This document shows positions 11,552 to 22,735 of a stretch of DNA of 64,000 nt, in pieces. Source of the DNA: Paramarasmius palmivorus (taxonomy: Eukaryota > Basidiomycota > Agaricomycetes > Agaricales > Marasmiaceae). The notes under the pieces are model-generated. The model was given only the letters and a program-made list of their open reading frames with translations. It was not told where the DNA came from and did no database searches. Position 1 is the first letter of the stretch. Each line of letters opens with the position of its first letter. The stretch spans positions 248,001-312,000 of the forward strand of contig JAYKXP010000035.1 in the NCBI GenBank assembly GCA_037176845.1, given 5' to 3'. Made by a program: the position numbers and the translations under genes.

Positions 11552-12852
11552 ATGAACTCGACTATCCTTCGCATTGCGATATACCCTGTCATTAGTCTTT
11601 CAGTAGGTTCTTCTCCTTGTATTTCTCCGATCTATTGGACTAATGCATTTGCAGCTCATCTGTTTTATTTTCGGTGCGTCAAGCTTACTTTACAGGGTGT
11701 TCGTACTCATTCCCATTCCAAGGGATCTACTTTCTGCAATGCCATTCCCTCTTGTACACGACGCGCCGAAGCGGCACCAGGTTCTGGATGGTTTGGGTTT
11801 TTGTTATCTCCACCACCATGACATGCCTAGAATCCTTCGTCGTCATTCATCAATGTATATTTGAGTTCTTCTTGGCTTTCGAAGGAGACGCGCCATTCGA
11901 TGCAATAAGGAGTCCTATTATCAGGCAAGTGGCCCTATACTGCTTGCTTCCACGCTGTTAATGATCCGGCTCATAGAATTCTGAGGTACCTCCTTCCGAT
12001 AGCTGCGAAGTACGTCTTGTGGAACTCTCGGTTTCGAAGAGACTCACGCACGTCTTTCAGCATGCTCTCCGATGGGTTGCTCGTAAGCACGATCAGTTAC
12101 GCAGCCTGTCAGAAATAATGCTGATTGGTGCTTCCAGATTCGTTACTATGATTCTCGTCGGAAGGCTGGCCAAAAACCGGTTACCTCATCTTTGATTTCT
12201 GTAGCGTTCTTTATGAATGGCATGTCTATAATTAAACAACGTTCTATGCGGTGTTTGTGCTGAAAAACACCCGTCCTACAGCCTGTGGTCTAATTTCGTC
12301 ATTTTTTCTTGCCGTCGATGCACAGGAAGCCTCGCTCCATTTCGTCACGTTGATTATAAGCTCTGTGCTGCGCCTCACAGTTGGTATGAGCATCTCCTAG
12401 AGTATCTTCAACTGTCCTGACACTTGCATCTTCAGCCGGACGCGTCAGCAAGGCATTGGAAGCCAGAATAATAACCAAGACCGACGGAAAGGAACTAGAC
12501 ACGGCTATGTCGATGTCAAGAATCATGCGAGTGTTTTTTGCCGTTGACAAGATACCTTCAAAGGTGACACTAGTAACCCAGAGTCGAACGTGGAATGCTC
12601 TATCCCATTATTATCATGCTTCGCTTGAGTATTGCAAATAATTCGGCCGCTCGCGAAATAGTGGAATACTTGCCTATGAGCTCAGTGGTCGTTGTGGGTA
12701 CCTTTGCCATGACCATCAATGTCTCATACTGACATTTCTGCATTAGTGCCATCGCCCAGGCAATAATTTTGGTCTGTAGTCAACTGGAGAAGAATGTGGA
12801 ATGCATAGAACGTATCTTCTGGACCGACGGAACACAGGGAAGAGGTAGATGA
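11552..12852 (+). CDS. Divergent member of the 7TM family, copy C
   Basis: No long open frame, but the family exon plan can be followed. Exon 1 is 'MNSTILRIAIYPVISLS', then 'LICFIFG', then 'IYFLQCHSLLYTTRRSG' with TM2 'FWMVWVFVISTTMTCLESF'. Next come 'SMLSDGLL' and a short block in the place of the usual signature, where 'HRCxxxW' is replaced by 'RYYDSRRKAGQKP'. A TM5 exon, 'AGRVSKALEARI' in the place of 'AGRIWW', and a last exon 'AIAQAIILVCSQLEKN' follow, with a stop at 12850-12852. Splice sites are plausible but the conserved charged and aromatic residues are mostly gone. It could be a fast-evolving functional gene or a pseudogene. It is convergent with gene D, about 30 bp apart. Confidence 0.5.
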
Positions 12853-12882
12853 GGTTCCTCGATGGAAGATCGATCAAGCCCG

Positions 12883-14364
12883 TTAGGGAGCACTCGCCGT
12901 CTGCTCTGGCGCCCCATCTACTAGTTGCAATGTTTGTATTTGCAAAGGAGCAGTAGCGCTTTCCGTCTCGGCCTGGATATTAAAGCGTATATCAGATACG
13001 ATGGTTTGCGTATCTTGTGTCAACTTTTCGGAGCCGTGCCCGTACAATGACAAGTGTCGGAGCGATACCCTTGATGAAGTAAATCAGCCGTCTGACATGT
13101 TCGAATCCCACGGAATCGACTCTTACAGCAAACAGCGTGATCACTGGGAGGAGGTCTACCACCACCACCATCAGGGCTGTCTCGATGACTAGGCCGATGA
13201 TGATAACGATAGGATACAATATCCCAGATTCCAATCTAAAAATGCGGCGAAGAGCGATTAGACCTTGTGCGCATTGGCGAAAGGGATTCACGGACATGAT
13301 TCGAGTGATAAATTGCAAGTCATTGTCACTAGCCTGAACCTCGCAGGGTTGGACGTGACGATCTACCCACCATATGCGACCCGCTATGGACCTTGAGAGT
13401 GTTTCTTCTGTGCTTGAAAGAGATGCTTACCAGTTAAGAGAGTCAGTATCATATTGACGATGGCACTCAGGAGCTGAGCTGCTCCTACCACAATTTGACC
13501 ATTTACGTAGAAGGAACTTGCTGAATGCAAGGCTGGATTGATTTCGGAAACCAAAACCATTGTGGCTCCAACTAAGTATATGCCTGGAAATGTACATATC
13601 AATGAATAGCTCTGATTATTCCTGTGTTCACAGTCTGACCGTTCGTGACAACTGATAATACGATCAGAGGAAAGGCGACCTGCTTTCGGCACGACCAAAT
13701 GGCATAGCATCGATGAATCTATACCGATGTCAGCAAGCTGCAAAAACTCGACGAGTAGTGCGAACAAGGATGGCATCTGCTACGACGCTGGACATTGTAT
13801 GTATCAGCTCAGTCGGGCCCAAGTCCACAGAACGGCTCGGAGAAAACTCACTTCGCAAGAGGGGGGAACAGATTGTACAGTCCGTAGCAGGTGCTGAGGA
13901 GGAAATCAGTATAGAGGAAGATTGATTCGAGAGATCATAAACAAACTTGATAATGTCTCGAGTCGCGTCTTCATCGACAAGCTCAAAGACCACCATGACA
14001 TAATAATACTTTAGCAGAGTAGTACTAATGACCATGACAGTTGTTGTCGTGAAAAGTGCAATGATAGAAAACAGATAAAATCTCGTTTGCTTAATCTGTG
14101 ACTGACGTCGGTGCAATAGATAGAATGCCATTCCGAAGAGGAGGACGTAGAACCTTGAGGATCTTATACTGAGTCCAAGGAGTGACAATACTATGCGCGA
14201 GAAACACACCATATAAGAAAAACATGATCTGAAATGACAAAGAGGTAGGTGGTTGATTAACGGGGTACCCTTGATTTGAGAGGGTAGAATCTCACCGCAA
14301 GCGTGAACGGATAGTGTATGAGCAGACGCCTTTGGGAAGCTTTGGAGATGTTCTCTGTAGCCAT
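12883..14364 (-). CDS. Uncharacterised 7TM membrane protein, copy D (first of a tandem triplet)
   Basis: Minus-strand copy starting at 14364 (MATENISKASQRRLLIHYPF). Exons in order: 'IMFFLYG', 'FYVLLFGMAFYLLHRRQSQ', 'FYLFSIIALFTTTTVMVI', then a phase-2 intron before 'TCYGLYNLFPPLAK', 'VVADAIL', 'IHRCYAIWSCRKQVAFPLI', 'GIYLVGATMVLVSEINP', 'AIVNMILTLLT|AGRIWW', 'LESGILYPIVIIIGLV' and 'GIAPTLVIVRARL'. In the last exon an extra base at 13030-13031 (GG versus G in copy E) throws the tail out of frame. With one base less, the frame runs to TAA at 12883-12885 exactly like copy E. A TATAAAT box (minus strand, 14404-14398) sits 34 bp upstream of the ATG. Function unknown. Confidence 0.72.
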
Positions 14365-15178
14365 AGCCGCGCTCCGGTTCCACTTCACGTCTCCTTCATT
14401 TATACAGTTCCTTTTATAATGGGCGCATCCAATCCAGAGTAGCTAGAAGCAATATTGATCAGAATCACAGGTTTTCAACTACAACCTAGTAAATAGAGGG
14501 ATTCTCCTCACTGACCGAGTGATTGAATTATCGAGATATCCGGTAGAGTTTGCTGGGGAGACGGCCGCCTCGAAAACTTTTTTTCCATCACGGACCACTA
14601 GTCGGAAATTCTTGGCGTTACATATGCGGTCGTAGAATCAAGAAGATCCAGTCAAAGGACGTTGATGTCTTGAAAGCCGCGGATCCCAACCTTTCTGTAG
14701 TACTCATGCCTTTACACGACGTAATTCTGGTTATAATTATAAGCTGCACCCGAGCGCCCTATCGTAGCCCCCGTTCTGTCTGACGTTCGCACCTAGTATC
14801 ACGTGGTCGATCCCTGAAGAGAGATCAAGGTTCATGGTAGAGAAGATATGGTTTGAAACGATATCATCTCGAAGCCAAGTATGGCGAGAGACAACAAGTT
14901 TTAATCTCCGCCAACTCGTCGCTTCGAGATTGACTCACTGGTTCCAAGAGATAGGATGAAAGTGTAGGATCCATGGAAGTGAAACACCTTGCTCGTTTTA
15001 CTTGTGAATTCGATTTGGAACCTGAAGACGAATAGAAGACCATGGTGGCAGTCCAGAGGCAAGGACGATTACTCGCCGAATGTTAGTTGTTAATCGGCAA
15101 TCGACCACGGGCCTGTGCAAGGTCCGTGGGTACTCTCTCTTTACCTGTCAACGAATTAAATTGACATTGGTGCTTTAG
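14365..15178. repeat. Upstream part of duplicated unit 1 (non-coding)
   Basis: Parts of this stretch recur upstream of copies E and F (about 16845-17330 and 19150-19890), for example the segment near 14440-14490 and the AGAAGACCATGG / CAGAGGCAAGG segment near 15030-15065. The copies have drifted, with indels. No coding frame is conserved between them, so I read this as duplicated promoter and flank rather than a gene. Confidence 0.5.
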
Positions 15179-15313
15179 TGCATCACCCAGACCATGATAT
15201 TGATACGTAGTCAACTGGAAAAGAATGCGGAATGTATACAGCACATTTCTGGACCAACGGGACTCATAGAGGTGGATAAGGTTCCTCGATGGAAAGTCAA
15301 TCAAGCCCGTTAG
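15179..15313 (+). pseudogene. Relic last exon of a C-type 7TM gene at the start of duplicated unit 2
   Basis: After a pyrimidine-rich acceptor, the plus strand reads 'ITQTMILIRSQLEKNAECI' and stays open to a TAG at 15311-15313. It is clearly homologous to the last exon of gene C ('AIAQAIILVCSQLEKNVECI'). No complete C-type gene precedes it. The tandem duplication therefore copied the 3' end of a C-type neighbour together with the D-type gene. Its stop overlaps, on the opposite strand, the stop of copy E (15310-15312). Confidence 0.6.
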
Positions 15314-16771
15314 GGAGTACTTGCCGTTTGCTCTGGATCTCCGTCTGCTAGTTGCAATGTGTGTATTTGCAAAGAAGCAGTTGCACTTTCCGTCTCGGTC
15401 TGGATATCGAAGCGGATATCAGATGCAATCATTCGCGTATCTTGTGTCAACTTTTCGAGCCGTGCCCGTACAATGACAAGTGTCGGAGCGATACCCTGGA
15501 AGGAAATAAGCATTTTGACAATTTCAAGTTCCGCGAAAATTGACTCTTACAGCGAATAGCGTGACCACTGGAAGGAGGTCTACCACCACCACCATCAGAA
15601 CTGTCTCGGTGACCAGGCCGATAATGATAACGATAGGGTACAGTATGCCAGATTCCAATCTAGAAATATGAGGATTGATTAGACCTGGTATGAATAGGAG
15701 GTGAAACGAGTGAACGGGCATGATTCGAGTGACAAATTGCAAGGTGTTGTCGCTGGCTTGAATACCACAGCGTTGGGCCTGCCGATATACCCACCATATA
15801 CGACCCGCTGCGGACCGTAAGAAGTGTTTCTCTTGGGTGTAAAAAAGATGCTTACCAGTTAAGAGAGTTAGTGTCATATTGACGATGGCGCTGAGGAGTT
15901 GAGCTACTCCTACCACAATTTGACCGTTGATATCGAAGCTTGAGTGAATGGCCAAGGTTGAATTGAATCCGGAAACGAAAACCATTGCGGCTCCAACTAA
16001 ATAAATGACTGGGAATGGACATATCAACGTACAGCTCTAACTACTCCTGTTTCCGCAGTCTAACCATTCGTGGCAACCGATAATAGGATCAGAGGAAAGG
16101 CAACCTGCTTTCGGCATGACCAAGTGATGTAGCATCGATGAATCTATACCAACACCAACATAAGCAGGCCACAAAACCCCGACAAAAAGTAGCACGAACA
16201 AGGATGACATCTGCTATGATGCTGATAATTCCACGTATTGGCTCAGCCAGAACCAAGTTTACAGAATGAGATAACTTGCTTCGCGAGAGGGGGAAGTAGA
16301 TTATACAGTCCGTAGCAGGTGCTGAAGAGTTGATTAGTATGAGGATAGATTAATTCAAAAACATAAACGAACTTGATTAGGTCCAGCGTCGTGTCTTCAT
16401 CAACAAGCTCAAAGTCCACCAGGACAGAATAATACTTGAGCAAGGAAGTACCGATAACCATAACAGTCGTTGTCGCGAAGAGGGCAATGATGGAAACCAG
16501 GTAGAGTCTCGTTTGCTTAGTCTGTGACTGGCGCCGACGCAACAGATAGAATGCCATCACGAAGAGGAGAACGTAAAAACCTTGATGTATCCTATACTGA
16601 GTTCAAAAGTAACAGTATGCGCGAGAGACATACCGTATAAGAAAAACATGATCTACAAAAGGGTATCTCTTTGAGTAATAGGATGTTCTTGGTTCTTGAA
16701 GGAGAGGAGAAAAATGGATAGTGAATAAGCAGACGCCTTTGGATGGCTTTGGGGAGATTCTCTGCAGCCAT
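15310..16771 (-). CDS. Uncharacterised 7TM membrane protein, copy E, probably damaged at its first splice site
   Basis: Second copy of the triplet, closest to D. ATG at 16771 (MAAENLPKAIQRRLLIHYPF). In D and F exon 1 ends at a GTGAGA donor; in E the aligned position has no GT, and the only GT before the next exon lies at the acceptor. Intron 1 therefore seems unspliceable at its old site, and read-through changes frame. The rest is intact: 'IMFFLYG', 'FYVLLFVMAFYLLRRRQSQ', 'TCYGLYNLLPPLAK' ending at a GCAAGT donor (a GC-AG intron), 'IHRCYITWSCRKQVAFPLI', 'VIYLVGAAMVFVSGFN', 'AGRIWWVYRQAQRCGIQ', 'LESGILYPIVIIIGLV' and 'GIAPTLVIVRARLEKL'. A TATA-like box lies at 16843-16837. It may start at the ATG in exon 2, which would lose part of TM1, or be a young pseudogene. 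Confidence 0.6.
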
Positions 16772-17594
16772 AGCTGCGGGGTGATGTAGGAATTTGGTAG
16801 GAATACAGCGCTCCAGTTCCACTGCTCATCTCTTCATTTATATGTTTTACAGCATCAAGTGTATTCCGTCTGTAATCCCATCCGGAAGTCCAGAGTAGCT
16901 AGAAGTAATATTGATCAGTTGAATCACAGCTTTTGATTTACAGAAGACTCTTACTGACTGCGGGGTGATTAGATTATCGAGACAGGTTTCACTAACGAGA
17001 TGGACTTGATCCCTTTCTCCATGGTAGACACTAGACAATGATCTTTTACATTGCATGTATGCAGTCGTAAAATCAAGAAACTCTGGCCAGTCGAGGTCTA
17101 GGTGTGAGCCGATCGCCTGGAAATTTAAAGTTATCTTCAAAGCCGCAGACTGCAACGTGTGCCTTTACAGCCTTACGACGTAAGACTAGAGACCCATCTC
17201 ACCGCCAACCCGCCGCACTAAGATAAGCCTGTTGATTTGAAGAGATTGGAGGAAAGTGTAGGGTTCAAATAGAAGACCGTCATGGTACAGAGGCAAGGGC
17301 CAATTTTAATTAGTCATCAGTAACCGGCCACTCAACGGACCGGCCTTTCGGTGCGCCCGTTCAGCGCGTCAGCGGCGAGCGCGGGCAGCAAGGGATATCT
17401 AGACACGGCTATCTCGGCCTTGTGAAGGTATGAGGATGAATCGATCATACAAGTGTTTTTTGGGTGGAATACTGGCAAACGAGCTTGAGGTACTTGCCAC
17501 TGACTTGTTCTGGTCTCAAAATACACGGATAAATACTAGACTACAGTCTACCTGTGACTTGTAAACAGTGCAGAGAAGAGGTCCTTGGAACCTG
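16772..17594. repeat. Upstream flank of copy E and junction with duplicated unit 3
   Basis: About 820 bp. The first 550 bp is similar to the flanks of copies D and F. Near 17345-17480 the plus strand resembles an exon of gene C: the segments around 17365 (CGCGTCAGC) and 17400-17417 (CTAGACACGGCTAT, then GTGTTTTTTG) match C at 12440-12545. This is a second C-type relic. No intact gene was seen. Confidence 0.5.
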
Positions 17595-19057
17595 TTACGC
17601 TGTACTCGCTATCTTTTCTGGGTCATCGTCTACAAGCTGCAACGTCTGGATCTGTGATAGAGTGGTAACTCTTTCCGTCCCAGTCTGGGTTCCGAAACGC
17701 ATGTTTGATACGATAGTTTGTGTATCATTCGTCGGCTTTCCAAATCGTGCTCGTACAACGACAAGTGTTGGAGCTATGCCCTGCAAGGAATTAGCCTTTC
17801 GACGGGCAACTTCAGCAGAGACCGGGACTGACGGCGAATAGCGTAACTACTGGAAGGAGGTCAAGCGGCATGAGCAACAGGGTATTCTCGATGATTAGGC
17901 CAATGATGATAATGACAGGATAAAGGATCCCTGATTCCAGTCTAATGGAGCAATGAGATTAGCGTTCGTGTACATTGGAGATAAAAGGAACGCATAGACA
18001 TGATTCGAATGACAGATTGTAAGATGTCGTCGCTGGCTTGAATCCCACGACGCTGGGCTTGACGGTGTACCCACCATATACGACCGGCTGCGAACCTTAA
18101 ATATAATTCTTCTGAGGTTGAAAGAGACGCTTACCGGTCAGGAGCGTCAGTATCATATTGACGATGGCGCTCATAACCTGAGCTGCTCCTAGTGTAGTTT
18201 GGCCATTGATGTAGAAGGAGCTCGACTGTCCGCCTAAGGTTGGATTAACTTCGGAGACGAAAACCATCACGACTCCGACCAAGTATGTGACTAGAAGCGT
18301 GCAGATCAATATAAAACTTTGAACAGCCCGATATCTGAAGCCTCACAGTTCGTAGCTATCGAAAGGATGATTAGAGGGAAAAGCGACCCGCTTCCGGGAT
18401 GACCAAATGACATAACAGCGATGGATCTGTACCGGACATTAGAAAATGACAAAGGCTCGATAACGGCGGGTACGAACAAGGATAGCGTCTGCTATGATGC
18501 TAGATACCATACATATCAGCTCATATTCATGCCACAAAACAAGCAGACTTACTTTGCGAAGTGGAGGAAGTAGGTTGTATAATCCATAGCATGTGCTGAG
18601 AGAGAAGTCAGACAAGGACGTAGATGATCCAGCAGACCGTGGACTGACTTGATTATGTTCATAGTCGAGTCTTCATCGATAAGCTCAAAATCTACCATGG
18701 CAGCATAGTACTTGAGCAGAGTGGTGCCAATGACCATGACAGTGGTTATTGCGAAGAGAGCGACGATGGAAGCAAGATAAAATCTGGTCTGCTTCATTTG
18801 TGACTGTTGCCGACGTAATAAATAGAATGCCATTCCAAAGAGGAGGATGTAAAAGCCTGAGGAGTTCTAGGCTGAGCTCAAGAATCGACTGGATGTATGA
18901 GAAACCGACCGTATAAGAAGAACATGGTCTACAAGGGTAGATTAACGGGGAACCCATGAAGGGGGAGACGGAATCTCACCGCAAGCGTGAACGGGTAGTA
19001 TATAAGCAGATGCTATTGAAAAGCTTGAGAAATCTGCAAGAGACTTTCTGCAGGCAT
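17595..19057 (-). CDS. Uncharacterised 7TM membrane protein, copy F, with a stop codon in exon 1
   Basis: Third copy of the triplet. The ATG aligned with D and E is at 19057, but codon 15 is TAG, where D and E have an arginine codon, and no other ATG lies in exon 1. From exon 2 on everything is open: 'MFFLYG', 'FYILLFGMAFYLLRRQQSQ', 'TCYGLYNLLPPLRK', 'IHRCYVIWSSRKRVAFPLI', 'VVMVFVSEVNPTLGG', 'AGRIWWVHRQAQRRGIQ', and 'GIAPTLVVVRARFGKP' with the stop at 17595. Introns and phases match D. A TATA-like box is at 19118-19112. Either translation starts at the exon 2 methionine, or this is a recently silenced pseudogene whose downstream exons have not yet decayed. Confidence 0.6.
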
Positions 19058-19943
19058 ATCTAGTGGATGGAGCAAGAAAGCTGCGCTTCAGACCTCCTTC
19101 TCATCTCCTTGATTTATATGGTATAGAGCGCTGGGTGTATCTCGTTTGTAATCCTGTCCGATCCACAACAGCTCTAGAAGCTCCATGCAATCATAGGTTT
19201 TCAGCTGCAAACACAATAGACCGATGAGGTTTCCTCCATTCCGAGGGTGGCGCTTGTGATGATCATGATTATCGACCTATCAGTTGTATTAGCGGGGTAG
19301 CCTTAACTCCTCAATTCTATTGGGAACATCACCAAAACTGCGAATCTATCCTCATTCTGAACACTAGTCGGTGGTGATTCTTGATGTATGCGGTGGTAAT
19401 CAAGGAACTGCTGGAGATAATCAAAAGCGGTACGAATGGAGTGTCCAGCGGTGTAGCACCGTTTAGAATTGCCTGCAAGACAGCTACAATATGATTATAA
19501 GCTGCCCATTTCTTTCGTTTACAAAGTGGCCCCTCACGTACCTCATATTCTTTGTATTCTGATTGAGGATTTTGAATATCACTAGACCTAGAAGCGCTGT
19601 CGAGTGAGAAAAAGAAACGGATACAGTTCGAAACGATACCATTTCGAAGCAAAGGCGAGAATTTCCAGCATGGCAGTCCTTCTCATTTCTCATCGTTCCG
19701 TGATGGTGAATTCACTGGTTCGGAGAACTCGGATAGTGTCGGGCTCGTAGAAATGAACACGTCTTGCTCGTTTTACTTGTATATTCCTGAATGATCTGAA
19801 GTTTCAAGACGAATTAAGTATGGACGGTGTTGGTGGTATAGAGGCAATATAGAGGTAAGGACGAACAATTCCATTTGCACCAAGTTCACGCGTTCAGGGA
19901 TGCCGAAACCAGTTGAATAACAACACCACCTTTCACTTTGACC
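19058..19943. repeat. Flank of copy F, end of the tandem array, and promoter of the 3-ketosphinganine reductase gene
   Basis: Similarity to the flanks of D and E continues to about 19890 (segments near 19340-19400 and 19760-19870). The right edge of the tandem array is therefore just before the reductase gene. The last 50-100 bp must serve as its promoter. No supported gene lies here. Confidence 0.4.
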
Positions 19944-21228
19944 ATGTCTACTGCGGCTGCGACACTGGGGGCCGTACTCGTCGTCTCTGTGCTCCTGGCC
20001 ATAGCAGCAATGGGCTTTACAAAGAAATGGGATCCTCGCGGGAAGGTACTGTTCCTATCAACCATATGACAGACGAACTTCGATCAACCCACTTTTCTAT
20101 TCTAGCATTGCTATATAACGGGTGGTTCAGCAGGACTTGGGCTTTCTCTAGCCGTTCTGCTCACGAAAAAGGGGGCTCATGTCTCGATTGTCGCACGGGA
20201 TAAAGAGAAGCTAAGATTAGCTTTGGACGAACTGGAGGTGAGCCGTCCCGTGTTCATTTGCGCTTCTGTTTCGCTCAAGCCCTATCTTTTTACCCAAGAA
20301 ATCTCGACAAAACCCTGACCAAATTCTGAAATCTTATTCTTTCTCCTTAACGGATCCAAAGTCGTCGCAAGATGCACTGGAAGCTGCTTCACAAGTTCAT
20401 GGAGGAAAGGCACCAGATGCCGTGTTTCTGTGTGCTGGGACTGCACATCTGGGTTACTTTGTCGAACAAGACCACGATACGCTGAAAAAAGGAATGGAGA
20501 GCTCATACTGGGTAGCCGCGTATTCGGCTTTGGTGCGTGTTGAGTGCAGTATCTCCTGGTCACCGTTCTAACTTCTCGTCAAGGCCTACGTGAAACGAAT
20601 AGTGCAGGAGAAGAAGAAAGGAAAACTTGTCTTTGTGTCCTCGGTCATGGGTTACATGTCGTTCGTCGGATATTCGACCTACGCGCCAGCGAAGTTCGCT
20701 CTCAGAGGTATTCCCATCTCACCTTTTCCACCAGATGGAGAATAACCGTACCTCCGACTCCAGGTCTAGCAGAAACTCTGCGCTCAGAACTACTCTTATA
20801 CAACTCTACCGTGCACGTATGCTTCCCTTCAACTATATACAGTCCTGGTTACTATGAGGAGAACAAAACGAAACCCCCAGTAACTCTGAAGATTGAAGAG
20901 GCAGATGGTGGTCAAACACCTGAACAAGTCGCAAAAGGACTCCTGAAAGGTGTACAAAGAGGCAATTTCCATGTTACAACCGAAATTCTAGGCAACATAT
21001 TCCGTGCATCGACAAGAGGAGTATCGCCGCGGAATAATCCGGCGTTGGATGTTATCTATGGGCTTATTGGCTCGGTGAGTTTTATATGTCAGTTCCTCCT
21101 CTCTGTGTTGGCTGAACGACCTGTTTCAGATCGGTCTACCGATTTGGCGGAGAAGTATAGATTCGATAGTCGTCGAGCACCGGAAAGACCATCAAAACTA
21201 TCTACAAGACAGGGGCGTCCTCCACTAA
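19944..21228 (+). CDS. TSC10: 3-ketodihydrosphingosine reductase (short-chain dehydrogenase)
   Basis: Second step of sphingolipid synthesis: NADPH-dependent reduction of 3-ketosphinganine to dihydrosphingosine at the ER. The start at 19944 gives an N-terminal hydrophobic helix (about residues 5-25, 'LGAVLVVSVLLAIAAMG'). The Rossmann motif 'YITGGSAGLGLSLAVLL' follows, then 'VFLCAGTAHLGYF', the catalytic-type region 'FVSSVMGYMSFVGYSTYAPAKFALRG' in part (Ser, Tyr-x3-Lys), and 'AETLRSELLLYNSTVHVCFP'. The C-terminal part reads 'ETLGN-like' membrane-proximal sequence ending 'YLQDRGVLH' at 21226-21228. About six exons. Exon 3 is best started after an AAG near 20300, which restores 'QILKSYSFSLTDPKSS'. 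Frame is intact. TSC10 (KDSR) is the best assignment by order and motifs. Confidence 0.85.
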
Positions 21229-21632
21229 TGGATGCGTGCCCTTGTCATTATGCCTTGGTTACCATCACGAATATATCCACCATTTTTGCTCTTCTTAGCC
21301 TGCATGCAGCATCTCACTGGTCTGGGGTTATAGCGTCCCACTGTCGATGGAAATGGGCACTGGATACTGTCTCGGTGTCTAGGCTCTACATTTGTATACA
21401 TGCTTGCATCGTCATACAAGGTCCGCTCAGGTTTAGCTCTACATGTCAGCCTCCCCGCTTTGATAGTCAACACGAGCAGACGCTTCAATAATGCTCGTGG
21501 TTTCGCGTTTGAAGTGAACATCTACGCCTCAGAACCATCCATGTTCAAGCATGTATTGCATATCTTCCGACATCCATAAATACTACATACATTATAATCT
21601 TACAACGTCCAATTCACGGTGCCCTATGCAAA
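21229..21632. other. 3' intergenic region between convergent genes
   Basis: About 400 bp with no supported gene. AT-rich stretches near 21580-21660 fit 3' UTR and polyadenylation signals on both strands. Confidence 0.35.
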
Positions 21633-22735
21633 TTAAAACCATCTCGTATCCATATTATCCTTCTGTTCTCGTCCGAATCTTCGCGACTGTGACTGTGCTT
21701 CCGCCCTCGAGTCCAAATTATCCTTATTACCATCAGCCATTTCCTCCTGTTTCCGTCGCCGTCTTCTCCATAGAACATATGCCCCGGATACCACGGCCGT
21801 CAGCCCGAGACCTAAACCGAGCGTTAAGCCCACCGCATACGATACTAATCGCTTTCTATCTTCTCCTTGCTGACTAGATGAAGAGGCAGTGGGCCCTAAA
21901 GTGAGCGTTGCGGTGGCAGTGGTGGTGATTGTAGGTGTGAAAGGGGGTATTGAAACAGACGGTGGAAGTGTTTGGGTGGGGAGAACCGATCCAGATGGGC
22001 TGTCGAAAGGAAAGGAACCATGAGAACGAAACCGAACATATGAATCAGACATACACGTTCAATAAACTTAAGGTTATACGCCCGATATCAAGGCGATCGG
22101 GGGTCGTCGTCTGGAGATAGGTAAGCGAAAGTGTGGTGGTATCGGTTTCTCTGAGGTTGAGCACCGCAAAGGTGCTTATGCTGGTATTAACCACGAGGTC
22201 GAGGACGACACTTCCAGTGATCACGGTAATATTCATAGATGCATTTGAGAAGGGTGAAAGTGTCATAAATAGACTGGTAGCTGAAACGAAGGAAGAATCA
22301 TTTGAGTAAACACGTCCTAGGTCTGGCTGACTGAATGAACTCACCTCGAAATCGAAGGAACATTTGAGGAATAATGTTCGCACCCGCATCTGTTGGCCCG
22401 TTTGTCGATACCACTAATGAGCCCCCCGCATCCACCAACCGCCTAAAGAACGAGATTATTGAGTCGACATCGGCATCAATCAGCATGCAGATCCGGAATT
22501 CAAGGATCCGTCAAGCTCACCAGCCACCGCTACAGTCGGAATCTCCATCGCTCGCCTGAGATGTAGAGTTGCAGAAGAAAGGAGTGTATGTGATATCTGG
22601 GGAGTTGTTTGGAATAGTGACATTCTGGAACGAGGATCCTGCCTGCTGAGCTAAACAAGTAGAAAAAAGAAAAAGCGACGACCAGGTCCAGATGAAGAAG
22701 GTTAAAAGGGGGCGAGAGAGAAACCGTTCTATCAT
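21633..22735 (-). CDS. Single-pass membrane protein with signal peptide and Ser/Thr-rich stalk
   Basis: Not assigned to a named family. ATG at 22735 gives a signal peptide (MIERFLSRP then a hydrophobic core 'LLTFFIWTWSSLFLFS', cleavage likely near CLAQQ). The lumenal part has scattered Asn-x-Ser/Thr sites. After it come a Ser/Thr/Pro-rich stalk ('TPTITTTATATLTLGPTAS'), one TM helix ('LVSYAVGLTLGLGLGLTAV', then 'VSGAYVLW'), a stop-transfer 'RRRRRK' and a charged cytosolic tail ending 'DNMDTRWF'. About 270 residues in four exons; all introns have GT-AG ends. The plan resembles cell-wall stress sensors and other fungal surface proteins, but no WSC cysteine domain is visible. It probably sits in the plasma membrane. 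Confidence 0.65.

Noticed and set aside
13070..13110. A TTCGAATCC string reminiscent of a tRNA T-loop
   Set aside because: It sits in the 7TM gene D and no acceptor-stem or anticodon arm pairs around it.
13713..13925. Plus-strand frame inside the 7TM triplet
   Set aside because: Antisense to conserved minus-strand exons of copy D.
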